Source of the DNA: a virus
Virus record (IMG/VR): IMGVR_UViG_3300007640_000265
Span: 1 to 22,463 of that record
DNA: 22,463 bases
Direction: 5' to 3' (one strand)
The notes under the pieces are model-generated. The model had not been told where the DNA came from. It saw nothing but the letters and a program-made list of their open reading frames with translations, and did no database searches. Positions within the stretch are counted from its first letter, which is position 1; the number at the start of each line of letters is the position of its first letter. Positions 1 to 6,948 of the stretch are shown here, in pieces. The position numbers and the translations under genes are program-made.

Positions 1-49
1 AACGTCTAATCTTCATCTCATCTTTTTTTAGTTTTAATTTATATTTCAT
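1..49 (-). CDS. N-terminal fragment of a gene leaving the window
   Basis: On the minus strand an ATG at 49-47 opens a frame that stays open to the window edge and encodes 16 residues (MKYKLKLKKDEMKIRR). A purine-rich GAGAGG lies about 6 bases before the ATG and can serve as a ribosome binding site. The frame follows the downstream end of the small-gene cluster in the same orientation as its neighbours. The visible residues are strongly basic and give no family information. In related phages a polymerase or nuclease gene might lie here, but nothing visible supports that. Confidence 0.45.
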   Translation of the reverse strand, partial: MKYKLKLKKDEMKIRR

Positions 50-81
50 CTTGTCCTCTCTTTCTGTTTTGATAAATTGTT

Positions 82-144
82 GCAGTGGGCAGTGGCGTCC
101 AAGACAGCAGCTATTAGTCCGACCATTTACATAGCACTGCCCAC
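82..144. repeat. Inverted repeat with a tandem GCAGTGG doublet
   Basis: The heptamer GCAGTGG occurs twice in tandem at 82-95. The 10-base arm GTGGGCAGTG at 85-94 is matched perfectly by CACTGCCCAC at 135-144, leaving about 40 bases between the arms. It lies just past the stop of the gene ending at 149 and before the gene starting at 49. No T-run directly follows the stem on the minus strand, so it is not a canonical terminator. It could be an operator, an RNA structure or a processing site. Confidence 0.4.
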
Positions 145-148
145 ACGA

Positions 149-496
149 TCACTTGTTTTTCTCTTGTGGAAGTTCCCACGTTTTGATGTCAGCCATGACT
201 TGGCTTTCTTTTACGTCCAAGTAATGAGCTATTTTTTGTATTGTCACGCCATCTTTTAGCATTCGATTAATTTGCTTGGCGCGGACCGATGCCCGTTTAG
301 GCCACTTGTAGGCGTTTCGGTCATTGATCTTTGTTGGAGTTTTTGGTTCACGCATAGGCTTTGGTTCTGCCTTTACTTGCTTCTTGTGGTTCTTCCATCC
401 TTCCTGCTCTCGTTGCAGTTGCATCATTGTGGCTAGTTCTTTTTCGGTTGGGTTCCGATTCTCTAGCTTCTTAAATTCCTCAAACAAATTGACCAT
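149..496 (-). CDS. Hypothetical basic protein with HTH-like C-terminus
   Basis: This encodes 115 residues. I place the start at ATG 496-494 because it overlaps the stop of the upstream gene (TAATG). A longer reading frame from 556 would run through that upstream gene. The N-terminal part (about residues 3-35) is charged and probably helical. The middle (about 36-70) is Lys/Pro/Arg-rich and probably disordered. Residues about 70-107 contain a segment beginning INRMLKDGVTIQKIAHYLDV, which resembles a helix-turn-helix of the kind that counts on a small recognition helix. A DNA-binding or regulatory role is therefore plausible, but I do not recognise a named family. It is probably co-transcribed with the DUF3846-like gene. 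Confidence 0.75.
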   Translation of the reverse strand: MVNLFEEFKKLENRNPTEKELATMMQLQREQEGWKNHKKQVKAEPKPMREPKTPTKINDRNAYKWPKRASVRAKQINRMLKDGVTIQKIAHYLDVKESQVMADIKTWELPQEKNK

Positions 497-723
497 TAAT
501 CCCAACGAGCCTCGCCTTTCAGGACAACAGCGTCCCCAACAATACCTGTGCCACATAGCTTTGTAGCCTCGTCATTGAACGGCAAGCCGTCGAGCAAGCC
601 TTCCTCATTGACTAGGATTTGCCAGTCTTGATGCGTGGGGGAATGAACCATTTGGACCAGTCCACCTACGAGTTCTTGGGCCTCTTGTAATGAGGGCCGA
701 CGATCTTCGAATACATGAATCAT
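496..723 (-). CDS. DUF3846-like small phage protein
   Basis: This 75-residue protein resembles the DUF3846 family of small phage and plasmid proteins, whose function is unknown. Features seen: an N-terminal helix followed by LVGGLVQMV, then VNEEGLLDGLPFNDEA, then IVGDAVVLKG near the C-terminus. The spacing of these three blocks is the usual family pattern. The ATG at 723 has a strong AAGGAGA about 5 bases upstream. A promoter-like sequence lies at 779-751, so this gene probably opens a new transcription unit just after the terminator that closes the replication operon. Its stop overlaps the ATG of the following gene. The family assignment rests on pattern recognition, not on a search. Confidence 0.8.
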   Translation of the reverse strand: MIHVFEDRRPSLQEAQELVGGLVQMVHSPTHQDWQILVNEEGLLDGLPFNDEATKLCGTGIVGDAVVLKGEARWD

Positions 724-750
724 ATCTATCTCCTTCTTTGTAGATTGGGA

Positions 751-779
751 TTTATACCAAGTATTCCCATACGACGCAA
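751..779 (-). promoter_or_regulatory. Sigma70-like promoter for the DUF3846-like gene
   Basis: On the minus strand TTGCGT (779-774) is followed after exactly 17 bases by TATAAA (756-751), and then by a ribosome binding site and ATG 723. It sits immediately downstream of a hairpin terminator, as expected for a new transcription unit. The -10 matches consensus at 5 of 6 positions, but the -35 matches at only 3 of 6. Confidence 0.5.
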
Positions 780-780
780 G

Positions 781-813
781 TAAAAAGTTAACCGGGAGCG
801 CCCGGCAGTTAAC
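781..813 (-). terminator. Rho-independent terminator after primase/helicase gene
   Basis: Read on the minus strand, the stem is GTTAAC-TG-CCGGG, loop CGCT, then CCCGGTTAAC, followed directly by CTTTTTA-type U-rich sequence. The ten-base arms pair fully apart from a two-base TG bulge. It lies 27 bases past the stop of the 840-3128 gene and just before a promoter, so it most likely ends the replication operon. The motif CCGAACAA (823-830) lies between the stop codon and the stem. Confidence 0.75.
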
Positions 814-839
814 CGTAATAACCCGAACAATTTATCGTG

Positions 840-3128
840 TTAGATGTTATCGCGCCCGGTTTGACGTTCGTATTCTCCGCGAGACAAGGGTCCGTCCATA
901 GTCCCAAGCCACTTCTCTTCGCCACTTGTTGTCAGCGCGTACTTGCGAATCATGCCTTGCTCCATGGCTTTAGTCACCAATCCTTTAACTGTGGTGCGCT
1001 GGCCTGCATTCTTGAGAGCGATAATGCATGGTTCATTAGGCTCTGATTCTTGAACGACATTGTAAACGCCATCGTTCTTGCCATCATGGGTAAGCGCACG
1101 ACCTTCGTTCTCACGCATACGGACTAGATCAACAAGATGCGCGAGGCGATCACGCTGCGTCTGAGATAGGATAAGCGATGCGATGTCCACGCTACGATCT
1201 TCAAGCAATCCTGTGTCTGGATTACGAATGAAGTGACGGATTTCACGATTGGCAGGACCGTTGGATTTAACGACTGCGCCGTCAAACACACCGTTTCGTG
1301 TATATGGAATGTTGAGGTCACGACAGCGTTGCTTGGCTGTTCCCTCATCGACAGACCAGACAGCGAATGCCGAGCGAACGCCATCAACGATAGCGGATGT
1401 GCCGCGAATAAGATTTCGCGCTTGCTCTGGTGTTGTGACTGGATCGTTGTCTCTGATCTTCGCCATGTGGTGGTTGACCATGACAGTTGCACCTGTCTCT
1501 GTTGCCATCTGTGCGAGCAGACCCATGAATGCAGCACCCGCTGCGGGATCAGCGTTCACATCTGCGTGAACAAATGATGCGAGCGGGTCAATAACGATGA
1601 GCTTAAGATTATCCATCTCTAGCATTTGATCGTAGATGCGAGAGAAGTCTGGACCCACTTCGTAAGAGTTATCGACCTTCATCATGATTGGGAATACGCC
1701 GCCGAGGTTGGGCAATGGTAGAACGCGCAGCTTGTGATCGTAGTGTTCACGATAGCCCATGGGATCAAGACGAGAGATACGTCTGTGCATCTCGTCCTTG
1801 TCATCCTCTGCGGTCAGGATGATTGCATCACCGTGCTCTGCGACTAGGCCACCGAATGCGTTTTGCATAGATGCGCCAGAGGCGACCTTCATGGCTAAGT
1901 CGAGCGTCATCATACCTTTGCCCGAGTCACCTGCCGCTGCGAATACCACTGGCACACCAAGGGGCAGCGTGTCTCCGATAAGAAACTTTTGCTGTGGTGG
2001 CGAGCCAACAAAGTATTCGTTGACCAACAGACTATTGTCTAAAAGATTGATCGGCTTTTTTACTTTGTTTTCATGGCTTTGCAAGAAGTTGCTAACGCTA
2101 AATTCTTCTTCGATAGCGTCCGCTGCGTCCCACTTTTCAGGCTTCGACGCAGGGATGTGCAGCATCAAAGTTGACTTTGCCCCTGCTTGTTTCGCCTGCG
2201 CTTCTACGATCTTTGCTAGGCGTTTGCCTGCCTCATCGTTGTCAGGCCAGAGGATGACTTCTTTGTTGCGCAAGGGGGAGAAGTCAAATTTATGCGCGGT
2301 GTTTTCGGAGAGCATGCCCGAACCACCAATGGTGCAGGTAGCTGCATATCCGAGTTCCGTGAGTGCGTCCGCGCACTTCTCCCCCTCGACCCAGATAACC
2401 TTGTCGGCTGCTAGGATGTCGGGTATATTGTATAGGGGTCTAGGTTCGGGTAAACCTTGACGACCATTCATGAACTGGCGGAATTGCTTCTTAGGCTTTC
2501 CAGAGTCATTCCGAACAATTTCGCCAGTCTCATCTCTATCAAAGTATTTACGCACAGTAACGAGCACTTCACCGTGTTCGTCGGTGTAGGTGTACTCATC
2601 TTCGTAGGGCGTGTTTGGCCCAATCTGCTGCTTGACTGGCTTTTGTTCGGGTTGTTGAAAGCCGTTGGTAGCTGTGGTGTTTGTGACCTGAAAGTTCTGC
2701 GGATTGTTATTGAGCTTTACGATGTTTTCAGGTGGGGCCACATAGTCAGGCGTGAGGTAGGATTCAAAGTAATCCGCAACCTCTTGCATTGTCCAACCGC
2801 GACCTTCTTTTAGCACTTTTGAAATGCCGCCTACACCGTCACCAGACTCAAAATCTTTGCCAGACATGAACCATGGACTGTTGATGTCGATATTAATTCT
2901 TAGCGATTGACCCTTTTCACCACCCAGTGAGCCGAGCATAAAATCATTCCCGCGAATCATTCCCTGCGGGTACGTTTCTATTAATGCCTGCCGCTGAACA
3001 CTGCGTGGAACTTCGCGAGAAATACGCTCTGCGATGTCTTTTGATGACTTGCCAAACCTTCCCAAACTCATTATCTTGTCCTCATACCCAAACGATCTAC
3101 TAGATATGGGGTGATGCTCTCCTCGCAT
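840..3128 (-). CDS. Replicative primase/helicase (Toprim + RepA-like AAA)
   Basis: This 762-residue protein combines a Toprim domain with a RepA/AAA_25-type helicase ATPase. Its likely role is to prime and unwind the phage replication fork. Residues about 60-125 resemble a primase N-terminal region, but no zinc-finger cysteines are seen. The Toprim segment is at about 240-305, with VIWVEGE (catalytic Glu) and WPDNDEAGK (acidic pair). The ATPase is at about 385-600. It has Walker A GDSGKGM near 400, the family motif EDDKDEMHRR near 441, Walker B LIVIDP near 510 and RGTSAIVDGVR near 575. A wing-like C-terminus follows. The start at 3128 leaves a 12-base gap after the nuclease gene but has a weak ribosome site. 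The internal ATG at 3071 (MSLGRFGKS) is preceded by GAGG and may be the true start. A terminator follows at 813-781. Confidence 0.9.
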   Translation of the reverse strand: MRGEHHPISSRSFGYEDKIMSLGRFGKSSKDIAERISREVPRSVQRQALIETYPQGMIRGNDFMLGSLGGEKGQSLRINIDINSPWFMSGKDFESGDGVGGISKVLKEGRGWTMQEVADYFESYLTPDYVAPPENIVKLNNNPQNFQVTNTTATNGFQQPEQKPVKQQIGPNTPYEDEYTYTDEHGEVLVTVRKYFDRDETGEIVRNDSGKPKKQFRQFMNGRQGLPEPRPLYNIPDILAADKVIWVEGEKCADALTELGYAATCTIGGSGMLSENTAHKFDFSPLRNKEVILWPDNDEAGKRLAKIVEAQAKQAGAKSTLMLHIPASKPEKWDAADAIEEEFSVSNFLQSHENKVKKPINLLDNSLLVNEYFVGSPPQQKFLIGDTLPLGVPVVFAAAGDSGKGMMTLDLAMKVASGASMQNAFGGLVAEHGDAIILTAEDDKDEMHRRISRLDPMGYREHYDHKLRVLPLPNLGGVFPIMMKVDNSYEVGPDFSRIYDQMLEMDNLKLIVIDPLASFVHADVNADPAAGAAFMGLLAQMATETGATVMVNHHMAKIRDNDPVTTPEQARNLIRGTSAIVDGVRSAFAVWSVDEGTAKQRCRDLNIPYTRNGVFDGAVVKSNGPANREIRHFIRNPDTGLLEDRSVDIASLILSQTQRDRLAHLVDLVRMRENEGRALTHDGKNDGVYNVVQESEPNEPCIIALKNAGQRTTVKGLVTKAMEQGMIRKYALTTSGEEKWLGTMDGPLSRGEYERQTGRDNI

Positions 3129-3140
3129 TGCCCCATTTTT

Positions 3141-3926
3141 TTATTCAGCCCAACAAGTATTCTGGTATTCACAGAATTTGCAGAGAAAAAAATCTTTGCT
3201 TTGCGCTATTCGAGGCAGCATGTCATTGGCTTTTGCAGCCGTCAATATATTTACTGCCTTATCGCTCGCTTGCTGTGCGAGCACAGGATTGTACGGAACC
3301 AGTTCGTAGTAGACTTCTGATGTATTTTTATTGACTACGGTAAACAGCGCGGGGTTGTCCGTTAGCTCCATGTACGTTTGGTATAGCGCAATCTGTGTTG
3401 CGTATGTTGGATTTGCTTTTGCTACACCATGCCGAACAAATGATTGGAACTTTTTATCGTTCGCTGATTTGTTTTCCCACAGGCATGGGTAGTCCATTTC
3501 AACTGGACCGCCACATAGCACACCGTCGATGTGACCTCTGATTTCGCCGTCAGCGATTGAGAAACCGAACTGTTCGCCGTTCTTATCTTCTGTGCGCAGA
3601 TCGAACCCTGCGTCACGAAACCACTTGGCGACATAATCTTCGATGTGATGACCGAACTCAAAAATGCGCAGCGTTTGTGCGCTAAACTCTTTCCCTTCGT
3701 CTATGGGATGGTTCAGGTAGCGATACTGTATTTTGCGCGAGCATTCATCACCAATGCTTGATGCGCCGATATACTTGCGGCGTTCGCGCTTTCCTTCTCT
3801 TGCAACAATCGAATTGTCGATTGCTGCTTTGATGTGCTCCACTGCGGGATCATCAATCCTAGAATGGGATTGAAGTAGAAGGCCAACTGCCTGTTGACTT
3901 AAAGTAGGTTTCTTCGAGCTTTCCAA
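3141..3926 (-). CDS. Cas4/RecB-like PD-(D/E)XK exonuclease with Fe-S cluster
   Basis: This 261-residue protein has the layout of a PD-(D/E)XK exonuclease with a probable 4Fe-4S cluster, as in Cas4 and AddB-type nucleases. Visible elements, in order: a Cys in GDECSRK (about residue 61), GHHIEDYV (about 92), GHIDGV with the metal-binding Asp (about 131), ENKSA with the Glu-x-Lys catalytic pair (about 151), a Gln-containing helix ATQIALYQTY (about 176), and a C-terminal CKFCEYQNTC. One early cysteine plus three late ones is the usual Fe-S pattern. It probably processes DNA ends for recombination or genome maturation beside the helicase and Sak4-like ATPase. The start codon is TTG (3926-3924) with GGAG about 7 bases upstream. 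It overlaps the previous gene by 68 bases. No CRISPR array or other cas gene is present. Confidence 0.85.
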   Translation of the reverse strand: MESSKKPTLSQQAVGLLLQSHSRIDDPAVEHIKAAIDNSIVAREGKRERRKYIGASSIGDECSRKIQYRYLNHPIDEGKEFSAQTLRIFEFGHHIEDYVAKWFRDAGFDLRTEDKNGEQFGFSIADGEIRGHIDGVLCGGPVEMDYPCLWENKSANDKKFQSFVRHGVAKANPTYATQIALYQTYMELTDNPALFTVVNKNTSEVYYELVPYNPVLAQQASDKAVNILTAAKANDMLPRIAQSKDFFLCKFCEYQNTCWAE

Positions 3927-4083
3927 TGTTAATCTCCGCTGCTAGACGTTCTGCTTCCTGTAATCCAAAGATGAGTGTGTGGACTTGATCTTCTGTTAGG
4001 TCAGAGAATCGGGTGTCCCACCCAAACTTTCCAAGTATAAATGCCAACTCTTCGATTGGCTTTGGTGCTGCTGGCACTGTCAA
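3859..4083 (-). CDS. Hypothetical small protein, TTG start
   Basis: This encodes 74 residues of unknown function. The start appears to be TTG (4083-4081), which overlaps the stop of the upstream gene as TTGA. The purine-rich AAGGGAG lies about 8 bases upstream and supports this start. The sequence has a Pro/Ala-rich opening and a helical central part with EELAFILGKFGW and DLTEDQVHTLIFGLQEAERL. The second half is acidic and Leu-rich like a small helical bundle. Its last 68 bases overlap the start of the nuclease gene in another frame, which suggests translational coupling. I do not recognise a family. Confidence 0.65.
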   Translation of the reverse strand: MTVPAAPKPIEELAFILGKFGWDTRFSDLTEDQVHTLIFGLQEAERLAAEINIGKLEETYFKSTGSWPSTSIPF

Positions 4084-4388
4084 TGCATTGTCTCCCTTCC
4101 TGTTGAGCCGAACAATTCTATGACTTCATTGATTTCGTCCGGGTCTGCATCTTTGTTTCGAAAGCCGATGTTCAAGACTTCTTGGCCTTCGATGATGACT
4201 GTTGCTGTACCGAACAAGACAACATGTTCGGCTTCTTCTATATGATCCTGAATGACCTCATTGGCTGCTTTTTGAACTTCGGCAATATTACTGGGATCAT
4301 TGACCCAACAAACCATTTCGAACTCTGATGTTTCGACGTTTTCATCGTCTTGTTCAGCAATCATCAGGTACATTTCAAATCTCGGCAT
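4080..4388 (-). CDS. Hypothetical acidic protein
   Basis: This encodes 102 residues of unknown function that are strongly acidic, with many Glu/Asp in EQDDENVETSEFEM and NKDADPDEINEV. I place the start at ATG 4388 because GGAG lies about 8 bases upstream. An extension to 4403 would start inside the previous gene, and an internal ATG at 4373 (MYLMIAEQ) is another possibility. The protein may adopt a small alpha/beta fold. The gene contains two CCGAACAA motifs. One of them (4210-4217) is part of the inverted repeat CCGAACA-N8-TGTTCGG at 4210-4231. It overlaps the upstream gene by 14 bases and the downstream TTG-start gene by 4. Confidence 0.7.
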   Translation of the reverse strand: MPRFEMYLMIAEQDDENVETSEFEMVCWVNDPSNIAEVQKAANEVIQDHIEEAEHVVLFGTATVIIEGQEVLNIGFRNKDADPDEINEVIELFGSTGRETMH

Positions 4389-4539
4389 TCGGCTTCTCCA
4401 CAATGCGTTTGGCTAGATCAGCGATTAGATTAGCCGTTGCTCTTGTGGTTAACTCTACATGACCGACCTCTTTGCCGTCTACCCACATGTAAACGACAGG
4501 TCCGTCAGCCCCATCTCGTACTGTAATTAGCTTTATCAT
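4375..4539 (-). CDS. Hypothetical 54-aa protein
   Basis: ATG 4539-4537 overlaps the helicase stop as ATGA, giving a 54-residue protein. A longer frame open from 4728 lies out of frame inside the helicase gene and should not be used. The sequence begins MIKLITVRDG and contains VVYMWVDGKEVGHVEL, which reads like paired beta strands. It ends in a helix, TANLIADLAKRIVEK. That beta-beta-helix pattern suits a small phage accessory protein, but I recognise no family. It is probably translationally coupled to the helicase. Confidence 0.7.
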   Translation of the reverse strand: MIKLITVRDGADGPVVYMWVDGKEVGHVELTTRATANLIADLAKRIVEKPNAEI

Positions 4540-6230
4540 TCTGCTGCCTGTTGCATGATTTTTAGTTGCGCTTGATTGTAGTGAGCCTTGTAGCGATGCT
4601 CGGCCCATAGGAATCCAAGAGCGCAGCTTGCGCGATACTTGGTCCATGAGAAGTCCATGACGTTTACCTCGACACCTGCATTTCGTAGCAATTCGATTTG
4701 CTTTGCTGATGCTTTCTGGTTGAGCCAACGCTTGGTTTTGTTTGCTGCATTGTCGTCTTCGATCTCACGCAGGAAGTCATCCGCTGCTCGCATTGCATTG
4801 ATCTTGTCACCAATGGCAACTGTGCGCACTGGCATGGACTGTGGCTTGACCATAGCGACCCAAAAGTCATTGACGTATAGCGGAGCGATACAAACAACGC
4901 CGTTGAATCCAAGAGCCATCATAATGTCGCTCTCAGGGAATGGTTCGATCCACAAGAATGGCGACATCTTCATTAGATCGTACTCAGTCATCACAAAGTT
5001 TTCGAGTACGTCTTTTTCGGCTTTCTGGAAGATGTGACCACAGAATGGACATTCGCGTGTGGTTGGCGCGACTTCAGCTTCACATTCTGGGCATACCTTA
5101 ACTGGAGCTTCGCCACCCTCTCGCTTGACTGCGCCATCTAGGTTGGCTGTGTCATCAAGAGAACCGTGCGTAATAACGGACGTTCCAAAGTCCATGACGA
5201 TGCAGTCTGTCTTGACCGTATTCGGATATAGCTCAGGATCAACGATGCGCAGCCCACGACCAATCATCTGCACCATAGTGCCCTTCTGGGAGCATGGACG
5301 CGTTAGGACAACGCAAGAAACTGGTGGAGCATCGAAACCCTCTGTAAGCACCGCTACGTTCACAATTACCTGTGTGTCGCCATGCTCTAGGTCATGCAGC
5401 ATTTGCTCACGCTCGCCTTTGTCTGTCTCTCCTGTGACGTAATCAGCTTTGATGCCTGCGAGCAGGAAGGCTTCGCAAAGATGTTCGGCATGTTTGACTG
5501 TGGAGCAGAACACAACTGTCTTGCGATCACCTGCCTTATCCTGCCATTCCCGAACAATTCTATCGTTAATGACTTGGCGGTCCATAATCGCGGCGACCTC
5601 TTCCATGTCGTACTCTTTGCCGCGCTTAGTAACTTTGTTCAGATCATCGTTTACGCCAAGGTCAACGACAAACGTCTTGGGGCGCACAAGATAGCCTTCA
5701 TGAATTAATGTTGCTAATTCGATCTGATGTGCGCAATTATTGAAAACCGAACGTAGACCTTTGCCATCCCCACGGTTGGGTGTAGCTGTGAAGCCCACGA
5801 TTTCTGCGGTGTCATTGTCTTCAAGGATAGCGTCAATTACACGGCGATACGTGGGAGCCGCTGCATGGTGGCCTTCGTCAATGACGACCATATCGAACTT
5901 GGGACGCTTTGCGAGATTGCGTTCACGCGAAATGGTTTGCACCATTGAGAACACGGCATCTCCTTCCCAGTGTTTGACCGTACCGTTAACGATACTTGTG
6001 GTCATCAGGGGATTTACCTTTTTGAACTTGGATTCGTTTTGCTCAACAAGTTCGTCGCGATGCTGAACGACTAGAATCTTTTTGCCCTTCTTGTGACGCT
6101 TGCCTACGAGCGCAGAGAGCATGATGGTTTTGCCTGCACCTGTTGGTGCGACAACTAAAGTGTTGCCGTGCTTGTCGAGCGCAGAAAGCGCGTCATTCAC
6201 GGCTACCTCTTGGTAGGGACGTAGTAACAT
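4536..6230 (-). CDS. DEAD/DEAH-box superfamily 2 helicase with zinc ribbon
   Basis: This 564-residue SF2 helicase resembles the ResIII/UvsW-like enzymes that phages use to unwind branched DNA during recombination and replication. Seen in order: Q-motif region LRPYQEVAV at the N-terminus, Walker A APTGAGKT (about 28-35), motif II DEGHH (about 118-122), motif III GFTATP (about 146-151), motif V VLTEGFD (about 294-300) and motif VI QMIGRGLR (about 321-328). A four-cysteine zinc ribbon, CPEC...CPFC (about 380-397), follows the helicase core. The C-terminal 160 residues contain KRWLNQKASAKQIELLRNAG and look like a DNA-binding or partner-binding extension. A 94-base GC-rich intergenic region with alternative hairpins precedes the gene, unlike most junctions here. 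The ATG at 6230 has a modest AGGTG site. Confidence 0.93.
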   Translation of the reverse strand: MLLRPYQEVAVNDALSALDKHGNTLVVAPTGAGKTIMLSALVGKRHKKGKKILVVQHRDELVEQNESKFKKVNPLMTTSIVNGTVKHWEGDAVFSMVQTISRERNLAKRPKFDMVVIDEGHHAAAPTYRRVIDAILEDNDTAEIVGFTATPNRGDGKGLRSVFNNCAHQIELATLIHEGYLVRPKTFVVDLGVNDDLNKVTKRGKEYDMEEVAAIMDRQVINDRIVREWQDKAGDRKTVVFCSTVKHAEHLCEAFLLAGIKADYVTGETDKGEREQMLHDLEHGDTQVIVNVAVLTEGFDAPPVSCVVLTRPCSQKGTMVQMIGRGLRIVDPELYPNTVKTDCIVMDFGTSVITHGSLDDTANLDGAVKREGGEAPVKVCPECEAEVAPTTRECPFCGHIFQKAEKDVLENFVMTEYDLMKMSPFLWIEPFPESDIMMALGFNGVVCIAPLYVNDFWVAMVKPQSMPVRTVAIGDKINAMRAADDFLREIEDDNAANKTKRWLNQKASAKQIELLRNAGVEVNVMDFSWTKYRASCALGFLWAEHRYKAHYNQAQLKIMQQAAE

Positions 6231-6257
6231 TGGAACACCTATTCGCTAGAAAAGTGA

Positions 6258-6292
6258 GGGGGGATTGCGGCCCACGGCCCCCCTGTCCGTGG
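6258..6292 (-). promoter_or_regulatory. Mutually exclusive GC-rich hairpins before helicase gene
   Basis: Two structures compete for the same bases. A six-base G-run at 6258-6263 can pair with a C-run at 6278-6283. On the minus transcript this stem is followed by TCAC-TTTT, like a terminator. Alternatively CCACGG at 6272-6277 pairs with CCGTGG at 6287-6292. The heptamer CGCTAGA flanks the area as a direct repeat (6244-6250 and 6318-6324). The arrangement resembles an attenuator, but this is inference from pairing by eye. Confidence 0.4.
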
Positions 6293-6324
6293 TCTAGCAG
6301 GCGCGGATTGGCCTTGCCGCTAGA

Positions 6325-6948
6325 TTAGCGTTGCGCCCATGACGGAACTGCACCAGATGCTTGAGGCTGCGCAGGGGCAGTCTGTTGCATATTCTGAGCA
6401 GCCGCAGGGGTCTGCATTACAGGAGCTTGTCCACTTGGAACGAACTCCCGCGAATTAGGTGTTAGGGCAGCGATCAGACGATTGCTATCAGCGTAACCGT
6501 TTGTGCCCTTCTTAATGCCGACCTTAGCACAGATTTCCAATGCGTTTAAGTCAAAAACGCCAGAAATGTTACGAGCTTGCTGTGCCTGCGGCGACATGTC
6601 CGCAGGATCAATGTTACGCGCACTTTCGACCAATGACTTCAATGTGCGTAAACCAATCTCTTTGGCTTGTGGCATACCGCTTGGACCCATCTTGTCACCA
6701 TCGACAAAGACGCGATCCCAGAACTTGCGGCGATCATATTCGCCACCAACGATAGTGAACTCAAGTTCCATCCACTTTGCCGCTGTGGACATGGATTTCT
6801 TAAACCACATACCTGCGCCAAATTCAGCGATTTCCATATCGCCTTGCTTGACGACCATGACCGCGCGACAGACTGTGCCGTTTGGAATTAGAGAGAACTC
6901 ACGTTCCTGTGGATTATTGTCCTGTGGGACTTCATTAAGATTAAGCAT
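6325..6948 (-). CDS. DUF669-family protein, likely ssDNA-binding
   Basis: This 207-residue protein resembles the DUF669 family, which in phages often sits beside Sak4-like ATPases and is thought to bind single-stranded DNA. The N-terminal two thirds is a beta-rich domain. It contains LIPNGTVCRAVMVVKQG (about 20-36), WMELEFTIVGGEYDRRKFWD (about 57-76) and AKVGIKKGTNGY (about 141-152), which match the family pattern as I know it. The last 40 residues are Gln/Ala/Pro-rich and low in complexity, ending PSWAQR, like the flexible tail of an SSB protein. Its ATG at 6948 has GAGG upstream. The gene overlaps the end of the ATPase gene by 8 bases, so the two are probably produced together. Confidence 0.8.
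   Translation of the reverse strand: MLNLNEVPQDNNPQEREFSLIPNGTVCRAVMVVKQGDMEIAEFGAGMWFKKSMSTAAKWMELEFTIVGGEYDRRKFWDRVFVDGDKMGPSGMPQAKEIGLRTLKSLVESARNIDPADMSPQAQQARNISGVFDLNALEICAKVGIKKGTNGYADSNRLIAALTPNSREFVPSGQAPVMQTPAAAQNMQQTAPAQPQASGAVPSWAQR

Noticed and set aside
85-144. Possible tRNA or tRNA-like RNA
   Set aside because: The outer stem is 10 bases with about 40 bases inside, but no T-arm or anticodon-arm pairing can be drawn.
497-556. N-terminal extension of the HTH-like protein to 556
   Set aside because: The extra 20 residues are Cys/Trp/Arg-rich and come from the upstream gene read in another frame; ATG 496 overlaps the stop as TAATG.
1124-1537. Minus-strand frame of 137 codons inside the primase gene
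   Set aside because: It is in another frame of a gene with strong ATPase motifs, and its composition is unlike a protein family.
1759-2460. Long plus-strand reading frame (233 codons)
   Set aside because: It is antisense to the primase/helicase gene, has Ser/Arg-rich nonsense composition and no ribosome site; the minus frame has clear catalytic motifs.
3141-3926. CRISPR system suggested by a Cas4-like nuclease
   Set aside because: No repeat-spacer array and no other cas gene are visible; Cas4-like nucleases are frequent in phage replication modules.
4540-4728. N-terminal extension of the 54-aa gene
   Set aside because: The extended region is an out-of-frame shadow of the helicase C-terminus.
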